In this document: in pieces, positions 35,409 to 44,575 of the stretch
Numbering within the stretch: position 1 is the stretch's first letter
Layout of the letters: the number at the start of each line of letters is the position of its first letter
Origin: Aedoeadaptatus coxii
Lineage (GTDB): Bacteria; Bacillota; Clostridia; Tissierellales; Peptoniphilaceae
NCBI RefSeq assembly: GCF_903819215.1
Contig: NZ_CAIJCT010000016.1
DNA: 64,000 bases
Direction: 5' to 3' (one strand)
The notes under the pieces: generated by a model
Told to the model about the DNA's origin: nothing
What the model saw: only the letters and a program-made list of their open reading frames with translations
Database searches by the model: none
Translations under genes and position numbers: made by a program

Positions 35409-36093
35409 CTATGGTCTTGGGATGTTCGTTGACGTAAATATCCCGCACCTTGGCGTCGTTAATTTCGATAACCCGATCCGCCGCTTCGGCAATGGCGCGA
35501 TTGTGGGTAATGACGATCAGCGTCTGATCGTGCTTTCGCGCGCTCGTTTCCAACAGCTTGAGCACACGCTTGCCGGTTTTAAAATCCAAGGCACCGGTGG
35601 GCTCGTCGCAAAGCAAAAGCTTGGGATTCTTCCCAAGGGCGCGGGCGATGGCCACCCGTTGTTGCTCGCCTCCCGAAAGTTGAGAGGGAAAGTGATTCTT
35701 CCGCTCGCCGAGGCCCACCTGATCCAAAACCTCCTCCGCATCCATGGCGTCGTCCACGATGGCATTGGCCAGCTCCACATTTTCCAGCGCCGTTAAATTG
35801 GGAATCAAATTATAAAATTGAAACACAAAGCCCACATCGTTGCGGCGATAGGTAGTAAGTTCCTTCTCCGTCATGGCGGCGATATCCTTTCCGTCCACCA
35901 TCACCTTTCCGGAATCATTCGTGTCCATGCCCCCTAAAATATTTAAAATCGTCGACTTTCCCGCGCCGGAAGGGCCTACAATGGCAACAAATTCTCCCTC
36001 TTCAATGGTAAAAGAGATCCGATCATTGGCCACGGTTTTCGCCGCGCCGCTGCCGTAGGTCTTTGTCGATTCGATAAATTCTACAAAAGCCAA
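35392..36093 (-). CDS. ABC transporter ATP-binding protein (MacB/LolD type)
   Basis: 233 residues. Walker A GPSGAGKST (about 40), Q loop FQFYNLIP, signature LSGGEQQRVAIARAL, Walker B LLLCDEPTGALD. This is the MacB/LolD/FtsE class that partners FtsX-like permeases, which move lipids, peptides or transmit force rather than import solutes. It overlaps the permease start by 17 bp. Confidence 0.93.
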   Translation of the reverse strand: MAFVEFIESTKTYGSGAAKTVANDRISFTIEEGEFVAIVGPSGAGKSTILNILGGMDTNDSGKVMVDGKDIAAMTEKELTTYRRNDVGFVFQFYNLIPNLTALENVELANAIVDDAMDAEEVLDQVGLGERKNHFPSQLSGGEQQRVAIARALGKNPKLLLCDEPTGALDFKTGKRVLKLLETSARKHDQTLIVITHNRAIAEAADRVIEINDAKVRDIYVNEHPKTIDEIEW

Positions 36094-36258
36094 AACATCC
36101 CCCTCATTTCCTTCATTCTGTTAAGTCCGTACCCTATTTCCCAGGGAATCATATAACTTAAAAACAGTCTATCACCGCGGAAGATACTTGTCTATTTTTG
36201 ACTTTTATTTTTCTTGTTTAACGCCTCTAAGTTCAGTACAATCAAGGAAGGAGGCACT

Positions 36259-36738
36259 ATGAAGAAAAAATTTACCATTACAGAAGAAGATTACTTTCAC
36301 TACCAATGGCATATGTTTAAGGCAAACCCAACGGCGAAACGCACCATGTACATTCAAATGGCCATGCCCATTGTCGTGTTTATCGCCATCGCCATTTTCT
36401 ATTACGCTACGGGAAAAGAACTGAAGGGATTACTGCCCCTCGGACTCGTCCTCGTCCTTTGGCCCTTTTTGTATCAGTTTTTCTTTAATCGCAGCATGAA
36501 GAAAAAACTTAAACAGCTTATTCGCAAAATGAAAAAAGATCTGCCTATCGGCGATCACCACGCCACCATCGACGAAAAAGGCGTCCAAGACGGCGATGTG
36601 GAATTCACCTACGACGATATTCGCTATGTCATGGAAGGCGACGGCGGATTTTATTACATCTTTTACAAAGACGCCCCCTCCGCCTACCTCTTGCCGAAAG
36701 ACATGGCAGCGGACGACGTAAAGAGCAAAATACAATAA
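36259..36738 (+). CDS. YcxB-like membrane protein
   Basis: 159 residues from ATG 36259 (AGGAGG 6 nt upstream; the earlier ATG at 36214 has no RBS). Two membrane helices (about 34-53 and 59-76), then a cytoplasmic domain HHATIDEKGVQDGDVEFTYDDIRYVMEGDGGFYYIFYKDAPSAYLLPK with the YcxB-like C-terminal pattern. Function unknown. Single gene, ends at the hairpin at 36750-36783. Confidence 0.75.
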   Translation: MKKKFTITEEDYFHYQWHMFKANPTAKRTMYIQMAMPIVVFIAIAIFYYATGKELKGLLPLGLVLVLWPFLYQFFFNRSMKKKLKQLIRKMKKDLPIGDHHATIDEKGVQDGDVEFTYDDIRYVMEGDGGFYYIFYKDAPSAYLLPKDMAADDVKSKIQ

Positions 36739-36749
36739 AAAAATAGAAA

Positions 36750-36783
36750 AAGCAGGCTGACCCTAAAGGCAACCTGCTTTTTT
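36750..36783. terminator. Hairpin between YcxB-like gene and ECF ATPase stub
   Basis: AAAAGCAGG / CCTGCTTTT with an internal loop, followed by T on both strands; probably a bidirectional terminator. Confidence 0.8.
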
Positions 36784-36795
36784 GATTTAATTCTT

Positions 36796-37242
36796 TTAAA
36801 TTCCGAAAGAACGCATGTCGATGATCTCATCTGCCGTACGATTTAAAAATTCCGTATCATGGGAAACGACGATTAAAATTCTTCCATCCTTTGCCAACGA
36901 CCGCGTTAGTCCCGAAATACTGACCATGTTTTCGTAATCCATTCCACTTGTCGGCTCGTCAAAGCCGATAATTTCCCTATCACTTAATAAAACCGAAGCG
37001 ATGGCGACCCTTTGCTTTTCGCCGCCGGACAAACTCATGGGATGGCGCTCTTTCTTATCCAAAAGGTTTAAGCGATCCAATATTTGTTCGCACTTTTTCT
37101 CGTCGATCGTCTTTTGCCCGAGCACGACTTCCCCCGCCACAGTATCGCTGAAAAGTTGATGGTTCACATCCTGCATAACCAATGCGGATTGTGCCAGTCG
37201 TTTACGCCGCGGTAGTGTCGAGCCTTTAAAATGGATATTTCC
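36796..37242 (-). pseudogene. 3' stub of a resident ECF-type ABC ATPase
   Basis: About 148 codons of an ATPase C-terminal half, starting in frame at GNIHFKGSTLPRRKRLAQSALVMQDVNHQLF and keeping LSGGEKQRVAIASVLL, IGFDEPTSGMD and the H-loop VVSHD. No Walker A and no start are left. It aligns with the C-terminal domain of the intact AT-rich ATPase nearby (QISYMVMQDVNYQLF, LSGGQKQRLAI), but is GC-rich like the host. An internal ATG could give a 128-residue protein, but without Walker A it would be inactive. Confidence 0.85.
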
Positions 37243-37487
37243 TTTAGAATCTCTTCTTTCACATTCTTGTGTTCTATAACTTTCTCTTCATTTAATGTGT
37301 TTTGAATCTTAAAATCTTTTAATTTGGGTTTTATGAGTTCAATAATATCTTTCTCTCTGATATTGTTTGGTGTTTTCTCATCTTTACATAAATTACAATA
37401 ATAACTTTTGTACTTGTATATTTTATCAGAATTCTTCTTTTGTCTACTGTCACATCGAAAACTCATATGTCTACCACATTCTTTGCC
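37235..37487 (-). mobile_element. Serine-recombinase remnant
   Basis: AT-rich fragment reading GKECGRHMSFRCDSRQ, then YYCNLCKDEKTPNNI, IELIKPKLKDFKIQNTL and NVKEEILKEIS. The Cys pairs and following helical part match the zinc-ribbon and coiled-coil end of large serine recombinases. The catalytic N-terminus is gone, a stop lies just before the GKEC block, and the 3' end is fused into the ATPase stub. It looks like a scar from the event that brought in the AT-rich ECF genes. Confidence 0.65.
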
Positions 37488-37593
37488 TTAATAATTTTAA
37501 AGTGTAATACTGAACAATTATTAGTTAACTATAATAAAACAATTAAATTATCTGCTTATTAATGTGAATATTTTTTATGATTTCATTAACATA

Positions 37594-38994
37594 TCAAGTT
37601 AGACATATCTTATTTTTTTCTAAATCCAACACACGATTGCAAATTAAACTTGCAAATTCAAAATCATGGGTAGATATAAAAATAATTTTATCTTTTGAAT
37701 GTGACTTTAATAATTCTACAGTTTTAAGCATGTTTTTATAATCAAGCCCACTTGTAGGTTCATCTAAAATAAAAATTTCTTTGTTACACAATAGTCCACA
37801 AATTATGGCAAGTCTTTGCTTTTGTCCCCCAGACAAAGTGTTAGGGTGACTATTTTTATAATTATATAAGTCAAAATCATTTAGCAGTTCATTAATTAAA
37901 TCATCTTTTACGTTCTTTATCCCTAATTTACATTCAGCAAAGACACTCTCAGCAAATAATTGATAATTTACGTCTTGCATAACCATATAAGATATTTGCT
38001 TTCTTGCTTTTTCATCAATTTTTTTAGATTTTAAAATAAACTCACCCTTATAATCAGTATAAAGTCCACAAAGAGTTCTTAAAAAAGTAGTTTTCCCTAT
38101 GCCGTTAGATCCTAAAACAGCAATAATATCTCCCTTGTTTGCAGAAAAATTAAGTCTATCTATAAGGCATTTATCTTTCCTATAAATCGAAATATTATTT
38201 ACTTGTAAATAATACTTATCTATAATTGGTGATTTTTCTTTTATATTTAAACTAGGTTTGTTTCTTGTTCTTAAACCCATAGTCTTAATTTCATCTTCAG
38301 TTAAACTTAAAAACTCTTTATTGGAAAAAATCTTATCAATTTTCCCATTCTTCATATAAATAATTCTATCAACTAAATCCATCATATAATAGATTCTGTG
38401 TTCAGATATAATAATTGTTTTACCACTCTCCTTCAACATGGATAAGTGTTTTTTTAATATATCTATAGTGGGTATATCCAAATTAGAAGAAGGCTCATCA
38501 AGTAAATAAATATCTGGATTTGTTGTATAAACTGATGCAAAAGCAATTTTTTGTTTCTCTCCTCCAGATAAATGAAAAATATTTCTATTTTTTAGTTTAT
38601 TTATTTCTAATTTCTTGCAGGTTTCATCTAATTTCTCTTCTAAAATTTTTGTTTCTACTCCTTGGTTTTCTAGTCCGAATACAATTTCACTATTTGTATC
38701 CACATTAAAGAATTGGGTTCTGGGATTTTGAAAAACACTGCCGACATTTTTTGAAAGTTCAAACATTTGATAGTCAGATAATGATTTATCATTTATTTTT
38801 ACATCACCATTTAAATCTCCTTCATAATAATATGGTATCAACTTATTTATAAGCCTAGTAATAGATGTTTTGCCAGAGCCAGAAGAACCACATATTAAAA
38901 TAAACTCTCCTTTTTTTATTTCTAGATTTATATTATCTAGGCTAATATCCTTAGTGTTTCTATATTTGAAACAAACTTCATTTAACTTAATCAT
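37594..38994 (-). CDS. ECF transporter ATPase, two fused ABC domains
   Basis: 466 residues with two ATPase domains in one chain (EcfA-EcfA' type). Domain 1: GSSGSGKTS, LSGGEKQKIAFAS, LLDEPSSNLD. Domain 2: GSNGIGKTT, LSGGQKQRLAI, LDEPTSGLD. It powers vitamin or metal-related uptake with the EcfT and S genes just upstream. Strongly AT-rich in codon use, unlike the flanks. Overlaps ecfT by 8 nt. Confidence 0.92.
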   Translation of the reverse strand: MIKLNEVCFKYRNTKDISLDNINLEIKKGEFILICGSSGSGKTSITRLINKLIPYYYEGDLNGDVKINDKSLSDYQMFELSKNVGSVFQNPRTQFFNVDTNSEIVFGLENQGVETKILEEKLDETCKKLEINKLKNRNIFHLSGGEKQKIAFASVYTTNPDIYLLDEPSSNLDIPTIDILKKHLSMLKESGKTIIISEHRIYYMMDLVDRIIYMKNGKIDKIFSNKEFLSLTEDEIKTMGLRTRNKPSLNIKEKSPIIDKYYLQVNNISIYRKDKCLIDRLNFSANKGDIIAVLGSNGIGKTTFLRTLCGLYTDYKGEFILKSKKIDEKARKQISYMVMQDVNYQLFAESVFAECKLGIKNVKDDLINELLNDFDLYNYKNSHPNTLSGGQKQRLAIICGLLCNKEIFILDEPTSGLDYKNMLKTVELLKSHSKDKIIFISTHDFEFASLICNRVLDLEKNKICLT

Positions 38995-39703
38995 AAAAAT
39001 ACCTCAAATATATTGTAAATATAGTAAGTATTACTCCAATTATTAGAGATAAATAATCTAAAATTCCAAAATTAATTCTTATAATTGAAGTTCGTTTATT
39101 TGGTGATTCAATTCCCCTTGTGATAGAAGCTATAGTTAATTCATCTGCGGCTTTTGCCGCCATAATTATCATAGGAGAATAAATGCATTCTACGGTTAAA
39201 GATGGGTTTTTTATAAATCCCAAAAAAGATGGAGAAATTCCTCTAAACCTCATTGAATCTTTTATATAAAGCCAATCTTCTTTTATCGTTGGTATATACC
39301 TAAGCATTACTGCTAGGGGGATAGAAATTTTTTTAGAAACACCAACATAATCCATAGCAGATAAAAACTCCCCTACTTTCGTTGTACTAAGTATTATCAT
39401 AGAGAGCATACATACGGGATAAATTTTATTAACTAAACCCAAAAATGGCATAAATAGGCTTCTAAAAGTATTACTTCCATATATTACAGTTAAAATACTG
39501 AGAAAATATACTAATAGATATATTAATATCCCAGTAAAAGCAATTTTGATTTTTCTATTTATAAGACTAAAAATAGCAATTAATGCTACAAAAGCTAATT
39601 CATATTCTATTGAGGGCAATATACTGGATATAATTATGCACAAAAATAGTAAAACTATTTTTGTGCATGGATTAATATGTGTATTCAATTCTCCTGAAAT
39701 CAT
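38987..39703 (-). CDS. ECF transporter T component
   Basis: 238 residues, 4-5 membrane segments, with the coupling-helix motifs AAKAADELTIASITRGIE and PTIKEDWLYIKDSMRFRGI typical of EcfT/CbiQ. It links the S component to the ATPase. It overlaps both neighbours (4 nt and 8 nt). Same AT-rich composition. Confidence 0.9.
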   Translation of the reverse strand: MISGELNTHINPCTKIVLLFLCIIISSILPSIEYELAFVALIAIFSLINRKIKIAFTGILIYLLVYFLSILTVIYGSNTFRSLFMPFLGLVNKIYPVCMLSMIILSTTKVGEFLSAMDYVGVSKKISIPLAVMLRYIPTIKEDWLYIKDSMRFRGISPSFLGFIKNPSLTVECIYSPMIIMAAKAADELTIASITRGIESPNKRTSIIRINFGILDYLSLIIGVILTIFTIYLRYFYD

Positions 39704-40299
39704 ATAATACCCGCCTTTTCAAATTGCTTTTTTAAAAGTTTAGAACCTATAAAAGCACTAAATAAAGCAACTAAAAAAGTTCCAATCACAATAACATAAA
39801 TCATCCAATCAGCAGCTGCTGCATTCATAGACTGTATATATGTTATATCTGTCCCCTTTTCTATCATTGCATTTGACCAAGACTTAGGATCCATAAAATA
39901 TACGACAAAAGTCCCTATATCTCCAAGTGCAAATACTCCAAAAGAAAGGATGTTTATTTTTTTACTTTTATATGCCTTGCTTCCTGCTATAAATTCAGCA
40001 ATTATTCCCATAACTAAAGTGCCAAGACCCATAGCCCAATGCATGCCTGTTGCAAATCTCAAAATACAAATTATTATTGCCAAAATAGCAATCGTTCCTC
40101 TTTTAGCCACTTTCGAGATTAGAAACATAAATATTATTCCTGATAAAAGAGCACTACCCATTGGTTGATAAAAGGTTAATACAGGATTCATTCCAAAAGG
40201 CATTCCACCAATCATATTAAAGATAAAATAGAGAGCTGTGAAAACCCCTATAGTAATCAAATCCTTTATTTTTAGACCATTCATATTATTTTTATTCAT
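39700..40299 (-). CDS. ECF S component, MptD/Trep_Strep family
   Basis: 199 residues, about 6 membrane segments. The N-terminus KIKDLITIGVFTALYFIFNMIGG and the block FGMNPVLTFYQPMGSALLSGIIFMF match the Trep_Strep/MptD family of putative ECF substrate-binding proteins. Substrate is not established; its place behind Fur-controlled ABC genes suggests a metal complex or cofactor. Good RBS (AGGAGG). Confidence 0.85.
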   Translation of the reverse strand: MNKNNMNGLKIKDLITIGVFTALYFIFNMIGGMPFGMNPVLTFYQPMGSALLSGIIFMFLISKVAKRGTIAILAIIICILRFATGMHWAMGLGTLVMGIIAEFIAGSKAYKSKKINILSFGVFALGDIGTFVVYFMDPKSWSNAMIEKGTDITYIQSMNAAAADWMIYVIVIGTFLVALFSAFIGSKLLKKQFEKAGII

Positions 40300-40336
40300 T
40301 TTTTCCTCCTTTTAAATCACTAATTTTAATTGCATT

Positions 40337-42055
40337 CTAATACACAAAGGCTTCCGCCATTTCAGATTTTTCCATAAGGTTTCGGTAGGTCGGCGAGGTT
40401 TTCATCAGTTCGTCGTGTCTACCTTCCCCTTCGACTTTTCCTTTGTTTAAGACGACGATTTTATCCGCGTTTTCCACGCTCTTTAAGCGGTGGGAAATGA
40501 TGACCACGGTTTTGTTTTGAATCAAATGGTTCAGGGATTGTTGAATGGCCCGTTCGTTTTCTACATCCAAGCTGGATGCGATTTCGTCGAGAATTAATAT
40601 GGGCGCATCTTTTAAGAAGGCGCGGGCGATGGAAAGCCGTTGCCTTTGACCGCCGGAAAGTTCCTGTCCGTTTTCTCCGATGGCCGTATCAAACCCTTCG
40701 GGCATTTCGTCGATAAAGTCCATGCAATTGGCCATACGCGCCGCTTCTTTTACTTCCTCATCGGTGGCATCCAAACGCCCGATGCGTATATTTTCCATGA
40801 CGCTCGTATTAAACAGCATCACGTCTTGGAAGACGATGGATGTCTTTTTAAAGAGGGAGTCGGTGGAAACATTTTGAATGTCGTAGTCGTCGATGCGAAT
40901 GGCGCCGGAATCGTAATCGTAAAGGCGGCTCATGAGTTTTAAGAGGGTGCTCTTGCCGCAGCCGCTGGGGCCGACGAGGGCGGTAACGTCTCCTTGCCGG
41001 GCGGTGAAGTTCACGCCGTCCAGCACGTTATTTTCCCCGTAGCCGAAGTGAACATCTTCCACATCGATGCTTACCTGACGAAGCTCCACGTCTTTTCCCT
41101 TTTGGAGAGGCGCATGTTGAATAGAGGCGATGTTTTCGACGCGAGGGGTAATGTAGCGAATTTCCAAAGCCGTTTCGTTGGAAAGATCAATTAAATCTTT
41201 AAGCTTCATGGCGGCGAGGACATAGCCTACCACATAAAGTAAGCTCACTTCCCCTTTGGCGAGAAGGCCGACGCCGACGTAAAGAACGATGCCGAGACTA
41301 ATGAAAGAGAATAAATTCGACAAAGCTATAATGATGAAGTTAACGCCTTCGGTCTTCATATGGATCTTTTCGCTTTCGTCCATTTTGGTGTAAAGATCCT
41401 TTTGAACGTCATCCGTTAAATGGTAGCTCCGGATTTCCTGATGCAGCTCGATGGCCTCTTGAAAATCTTCCGCATTGGCCCGCAGCTTATCGAAGTATTT
41501 TTGATTATTCTTAAGGCCCTCTCCCTTAAAGGAGACGAGGATTAAGAGGCGCAGGGTCATGGGAAGGATGACCGCAAGGCCCAGCTTAATATTCCCTATC
41601 AACAGCATGATGCCGAGTATGGGAATAAAGAGGTAGAGCCCGTAAATTTTCGGAATGGCGTGGCTCATGCCGTGTTCCATAGCATCCACGTCGGACATAA
41701 TGGATTGTGCCAAATCGCTTAAATTGCGTTTTGAGAAAAAGGCCAGAGGCAATTTCGCCAAGGTCTTCCCCAAATTTTCACGCAAGTTCGCCGATTCTTT
41801 ATAAGTGGCGTTATACATGCGCTCGTATTCGACGAGAAGGGCAATAAATAAGATCACGCAAATGCCGAGAGATATTGCGAAATAAAGTGTTTGCGAATGG
41901 AATGTGCCTTCTAAAATCTGCTGACCCAGCAGCATAAGAATCATGACGGGAAACATGGCGATGACGTTGACGATAAAGCTCGCCCATACGGCGCGCACCA
42001 ATCCCTGTGCACCTTCTTCGGTTACTTGGAATTTCTTTTTAAAGTGCTCTTTCAT
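40337..42055 (-). CDS. Exporter-fold ABC half-transporter (second of pair)
   Basis: 572 residues: six-helix membrane domain (about 20-300) then an ATPase with GPSGCGKST, LSGGQRQRLSIARAF, LILDEIASSLD and the H loop ISHR. It forms a heterodimer with the preceding gene (17-nt overlap). Pairs of this form behind a Fur box resemble YbtP/YbtQ and IrtA/IrtB, which import metal-loaded siderophores despite the exporter fold. That function is inference. Confidence 0.88.
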   Translation of the reverse strand: MKEHFKKKFQVTEEGAQGLVRAVWASFIVNVIAMFPVMILMLLGQQILEGTFHSQTLYFAISLGICVILFIALLVEYERMYNATYKESANLRENLGKTLAKLPLAFFSKRNLSDLAQSIMSDVDAMEHGMSHAIPKIYGLYLFIPILGIMLLIGNIKLGLAVILPMTLRLLILVSFKGEGLKNNQKYFDKLRANAEDFQEAIELHQEIRSYHLTDDVQKDLYTKMDESEKIHMKTEGVNFIIIALSNLFSFISLGIVLYVGVGLLAKGEVSLLYVVGYVLAAMKLKDLIDLSNETALEIRYITPRVENIASIQHAPLQKGKDVELRQVSIDVEDVHFGYGENNVLDGVNFTARQGDVTALVGPSGCGKSTLLKLMSRLYDYDSGAIRIDDYDIQNVSTDSLFKKTSIVFQDVMLFNTSVMENIRIGRLDATDEEVKEAARMANCMDFIDEMPEGFDTAIGENGQELSGGQRQRLSIARAFLKDAPILILDEIASSLDVENERAIQQSLNHLIQNKTVVIISHRLKSVENADKIVVLNKGKVEGEGRHDELMKTSPTYRNLMEKSEMAEAFVY

Positions 42056-43796
42056 CGTTGATCCTCCAATCGTTGGCCATGTTATAGCGCAAAAGTTCCC
42101 GCTTGTAGTAGCTGTCTTTTGCCATTAGCACGTCGTGGCTTCCTCGCTCGACAACCTTCCCCTTGTCCATGACGAGGATTTCATCTACGTTGCGCACGCT
42201 CGTCAGCCGGTGGGCGATCATGATAACGGTTTTGCCCTCCATGAGCTTTTTAAAGGATGCCTGCAATTTATACTCGTTGTCGGCGTCGATGGCGGCGCTG
42301 GCTTCGTCCATTACCACGATTTTCGCATCTTTCAGCATGGCGCGGGCAATGGCGATTCGTTGTTTTTCTCCGCCGGAAAGGTACACGCCTTTGGCACCGA
42401 TTAAAGTGTGGATGCCGTCGGGCAGGTTTTCGATAATGTCCATGGAGGCGGCGTCTTTCAGCGCCTTCAACACCTCGTCTTCCGTGGCGCCTTTTTTGGC
42501 GACGGCGATGTTGTCGAATATGGAGCCGTTAAAGAGTTTCGGATCTTGGAAAATAAAGGCGATGTTTTCCGCCACGGCTTTTTCCGAATAATCGGACAAA
42601 GGCGTTCCGCCGATTAAAATGTCGCCGCCGTCGATTTTATAAAATCCGGAAAGCAATTTGGCGAGGGTGGATTTCCCCGATCCCGACGCGCCGATGAGGG
42701 CGTAGGTTTTACCCCCGTCCAGGTTCAGGTTGAAATCCTTAAAGACACTCTTGTCCCCGTAACCGAAATCCACGTGGGAAAAGGCGATGTCCTCCCCGTC
42801 GAATGTTTCCTTCGTTCCAAAGGCGATTTTATCTTTCAGCATGTCGTCGTACATTTTTTCTAAATTGGAGAGTGCGTAGTTGGCGTTAAAAATATACATG
42901 CTGGAATACATGATCCGCATAAGGGATGAAAAGACGACCCCCGAAATAAAGAGGAGCATGATCAGTTCCACGTAGAAAGAACGCATATCGCCTACGCGGT
43001 GTAAGTATAATGACAGGGGAACCATGACGATGGCGGTGACGCCGATTAAGAGCCATTGAATCGCCGTGTAAGGCAATTTGCAGGATTTGGAATAGGCGTA
43101 GGCGTATTTTGCGTAATCGTGAATGGCGCCGTGAAGTGCTTTAAAGGATTGGACGTCGGCGCCGAAAATTTTGACAACCTGAATGCCCCGAATGTATTCC
43201 ACCGTTTCGGCACTCATACGCTTTAAGGCGTCTTGGTAAATTTGCATAAATTTCGTTTCCCCGCCCATCATGGATTTAAAGAGTAAACCGCCGATGACGA
43301 TAAGGACGACGAGGACGATGCCCAATCGAATGCTCACGTAAAAACCTAAGATCAAACTTAGAATGGGGACGACGAAGGCTTGCCCTAAATCGGGAATCAT
43401 GTGTGCCACCGATTGGTGCGTTAACCCGGCGTTGTCATCGATGGTTTTGCGAACGACGCCGCTGGGATTGAGATCGAAAAAGCGGAAGCTGGCTTTTGCC
43501 ACACCGTCGATGCCTTTTTTGCGAAGATTGGTTTCCAAGTGAAAACCTAATTTATGGGATACGAAGCCCGATGCGAAATAAAGCAAACTGCCTACCGTCA
43601 AGGTAATCATGGCGCGAATAGAGAGCGCCATGGCATGGGCGATGCTGCCTTCTTGAATCAACGCCACCATGACGCAGTAGACGAAATAATAGCCCGCCAC
43701 GAGACCTACGGCGCTTGCAATGGATAAAAGCAGAGATAAGTAACCATAACCCTTCGCCTCGGGTACGTATGCGAATATTTTTTTGTAAATGGCCAT
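42039..43796 (-). CDS. Exporter-fold ABC half-transporter (first of pair)
   Basis: 585 residues: membrane domain (about 15-310) then ATPase with GASGSGKST, LSGGEKQRIAIARAM, VVMDEASAAID. RBS AGGAGG before ATG, and a perfect 7-1-7 Fur box 17 bp upstream. First gene of an operon that continues into the second half-transporter and then the ECF S-T-A genes. Likely iron-repressed. Confidence 0.9.
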   Translation of the reverse strand: MAIYKKIFAYVPEAKGYGYLSLLLSIASAVGLVAGYYFVYCVMVALIQEGSIAHAMALSIRAMITLTVGSLLYFASGFVSHKLGFHLETNLRKKGIDGVAKASFRFFDLNPSGVVRKTIDDNAGLTHQSVAHMIPDLGQAFVVPILSLILGFYVSIRLGIVLVVLIVIGGLLFKSMMGGETKFMQIYQDALKRMSAETVEYIRGIQVVKIFGADVQSFKALHGAIHDYAKYAYAYSKSCKLPYTAIQWLLIGVTAIVMVPLSLYLHRVGDMRSFYVELIMLLFISGVVFSSLMRIMYSSMYIFNANYALSNLEKMYDDMLKDKIAFGTKETFDGEDIAFSHVDFGYGDKSVFKDFNLNLDGGKTYALIGASGSGKSTLAKLLSGFYKIDGGDILIGGTPLSDYSEKAVAENIAFIFQDPKLFNGSIFDNIAVAKKGATEDEVLKALKDAASMDIIENLPDGIHTLIGAKGVYLSGGEKQRIAIARAMLKDAKIVVMDEASAAIDADNEYKLQASFKKLMEGKTVIMIAHRLTSVRNVDEILVMDKGKVVERGSHDVLMAKDSYYKRELLRYNMANDWRINDERAL

Positions 43797-43812
43797 AAGA
43801 CCTCCTTTCTCA

Positions 43813-43827
43813 TGATAATAATTATCA
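43813..43827 (-). promoter_or_regulatory. Perfect 7-1-7 Fur box
   Basis: TGATAATAATTATCA is an exact TGATAAT-N-ATTATCA palindrome, the Bacillus-type Fur/PerR-class operator core, placed right at the promoter/RBS junction of the ABC pair. Confidence 0.88.
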
Positions 43828-43856
43828 CGACATCTTGTAAAAAAACTTAAACCGAT

Positions 43857-44441
43857 TTAGACCGTCGATTTAAGTATGTTTTGGGCAGCAGCGAGAAGAA
43901 GTTGGCGATGCTTTTTAAAATTATCCCGCGCATCTAACAGTTCGCTGCCGAGGATCATCGTGTTGATGAAATCCGTGAGCAAATCGAGCATGTCCTCATT
44001 CATCTGCACGCCCCCTTCGGAAAATAAAAATGTGTTTAATTCTTCCAGGGTTTGCTCCTTCAATTTTAAAAACAGCTTTTCCAATTTTTCATTGCGACGT
44101 TTGGCGAGTAAAAACTGCACGTACACCGGCATATAGGGGTTGTCGTCGAGCATTTTGTCCACGATGCTCTCCGCCACAAATTTCGGATCGATCGGTCCGT
44201 CATTGGTTGCCATGGCGCCCTTGATGATGTCGTTCCGGTAGCGAATGCCCTCCACCATTAAATCGTAGAGAATGTCATCGACACTTTTGTAGTAATGGTA
44301 CAGGCCGCCTTTGGAAAGCCCCGTCGCCTCTACAACATCTTCCATGGTGACGTGGCTATAGCCTTTTTCCGTTATGAGTTTTGCCGCCGCATCTAAAATT
44401 TCTCTCTTTCGCGCCTCCGGACTTAAACGCTTTTTGACCAT
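43857..44441 (-). CDS. TetR-family regulator
   Basis: 194 residues from ATG 44441 (GGAGGAG 6 nt upstream). N-terminal HTH ILDAAAKLITEKGYSHVTMEDVVEATGLSKGGLYHYYKSVDDILYDLM, typical TetR. The C-terminal ligand domain is not recognisable. It lies upstream of and in line with the ABC pair, with its own promoter and a palindromic operator, and so probably represses itself and perhaps the transporter genes. Confidence 0.92.
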   Translation of the reverse strand: MVKKRLSPEARKREILDAAAKLITEKGYSHVTMEDVVEATGLSKGGLYHYYKSVDDILYDLMVEGIRYRNDIIKGAMATNDGPIDPKFVAESIVDKMLDDNPYMPVYVQFLLAKRRNEKLEKLFLKLKEQTLEELNTFLFSEGGVQMNEDMLDLLTDFINTMILGSELLDARDNFKKHRQLLLAAAQNILKSTV

Positions 44442-44461
44442 AACCTCTCCTCCCTTTTCCG

Positions 44462-44483
44462 TTACCGACGTTTCCGTCGGTAA
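44462..44483 (-). promoter_or_regulatory. Palindromic operator of the TetR gene
   Basis: TTACCGAC and GTCGGTAA, perfect 8-bp arms with a 6-bp spacer, just downstream of the -10. Position fits autoregulation. Confidence 0.75.
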
Positions 44484-44487
44484 TAAT

Positions 44488-44516
44488 AATGTACAACGAT
44501 TTTCATTTTTCGTCAA
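44488..44516 (-). promoter_or_regulatory. Promoter of the TetR gene
   Basis: On the minus strand TTGACG, 17-bp spacer, TACATT; transcription would start inside the palindrome at 44462-44483. Confidence 0.78.
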
Positions 44517-44538
44517 TCTTTTTCCGCGCTTTTCCCCA

Positions 44539-44572
44539 CAAAAAAAGCAGCTCCTTGGAGCCGCTTTCTTTT
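44539..44572 (-). terminator. Terminator of the SLH-FMN gene
   Basis: GCGGCTCC-AAGG-AGCTGC hairpin followed by T7 on the minus strand. Confidence 0.9.
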
Positions 44573-44575
44573 TCC

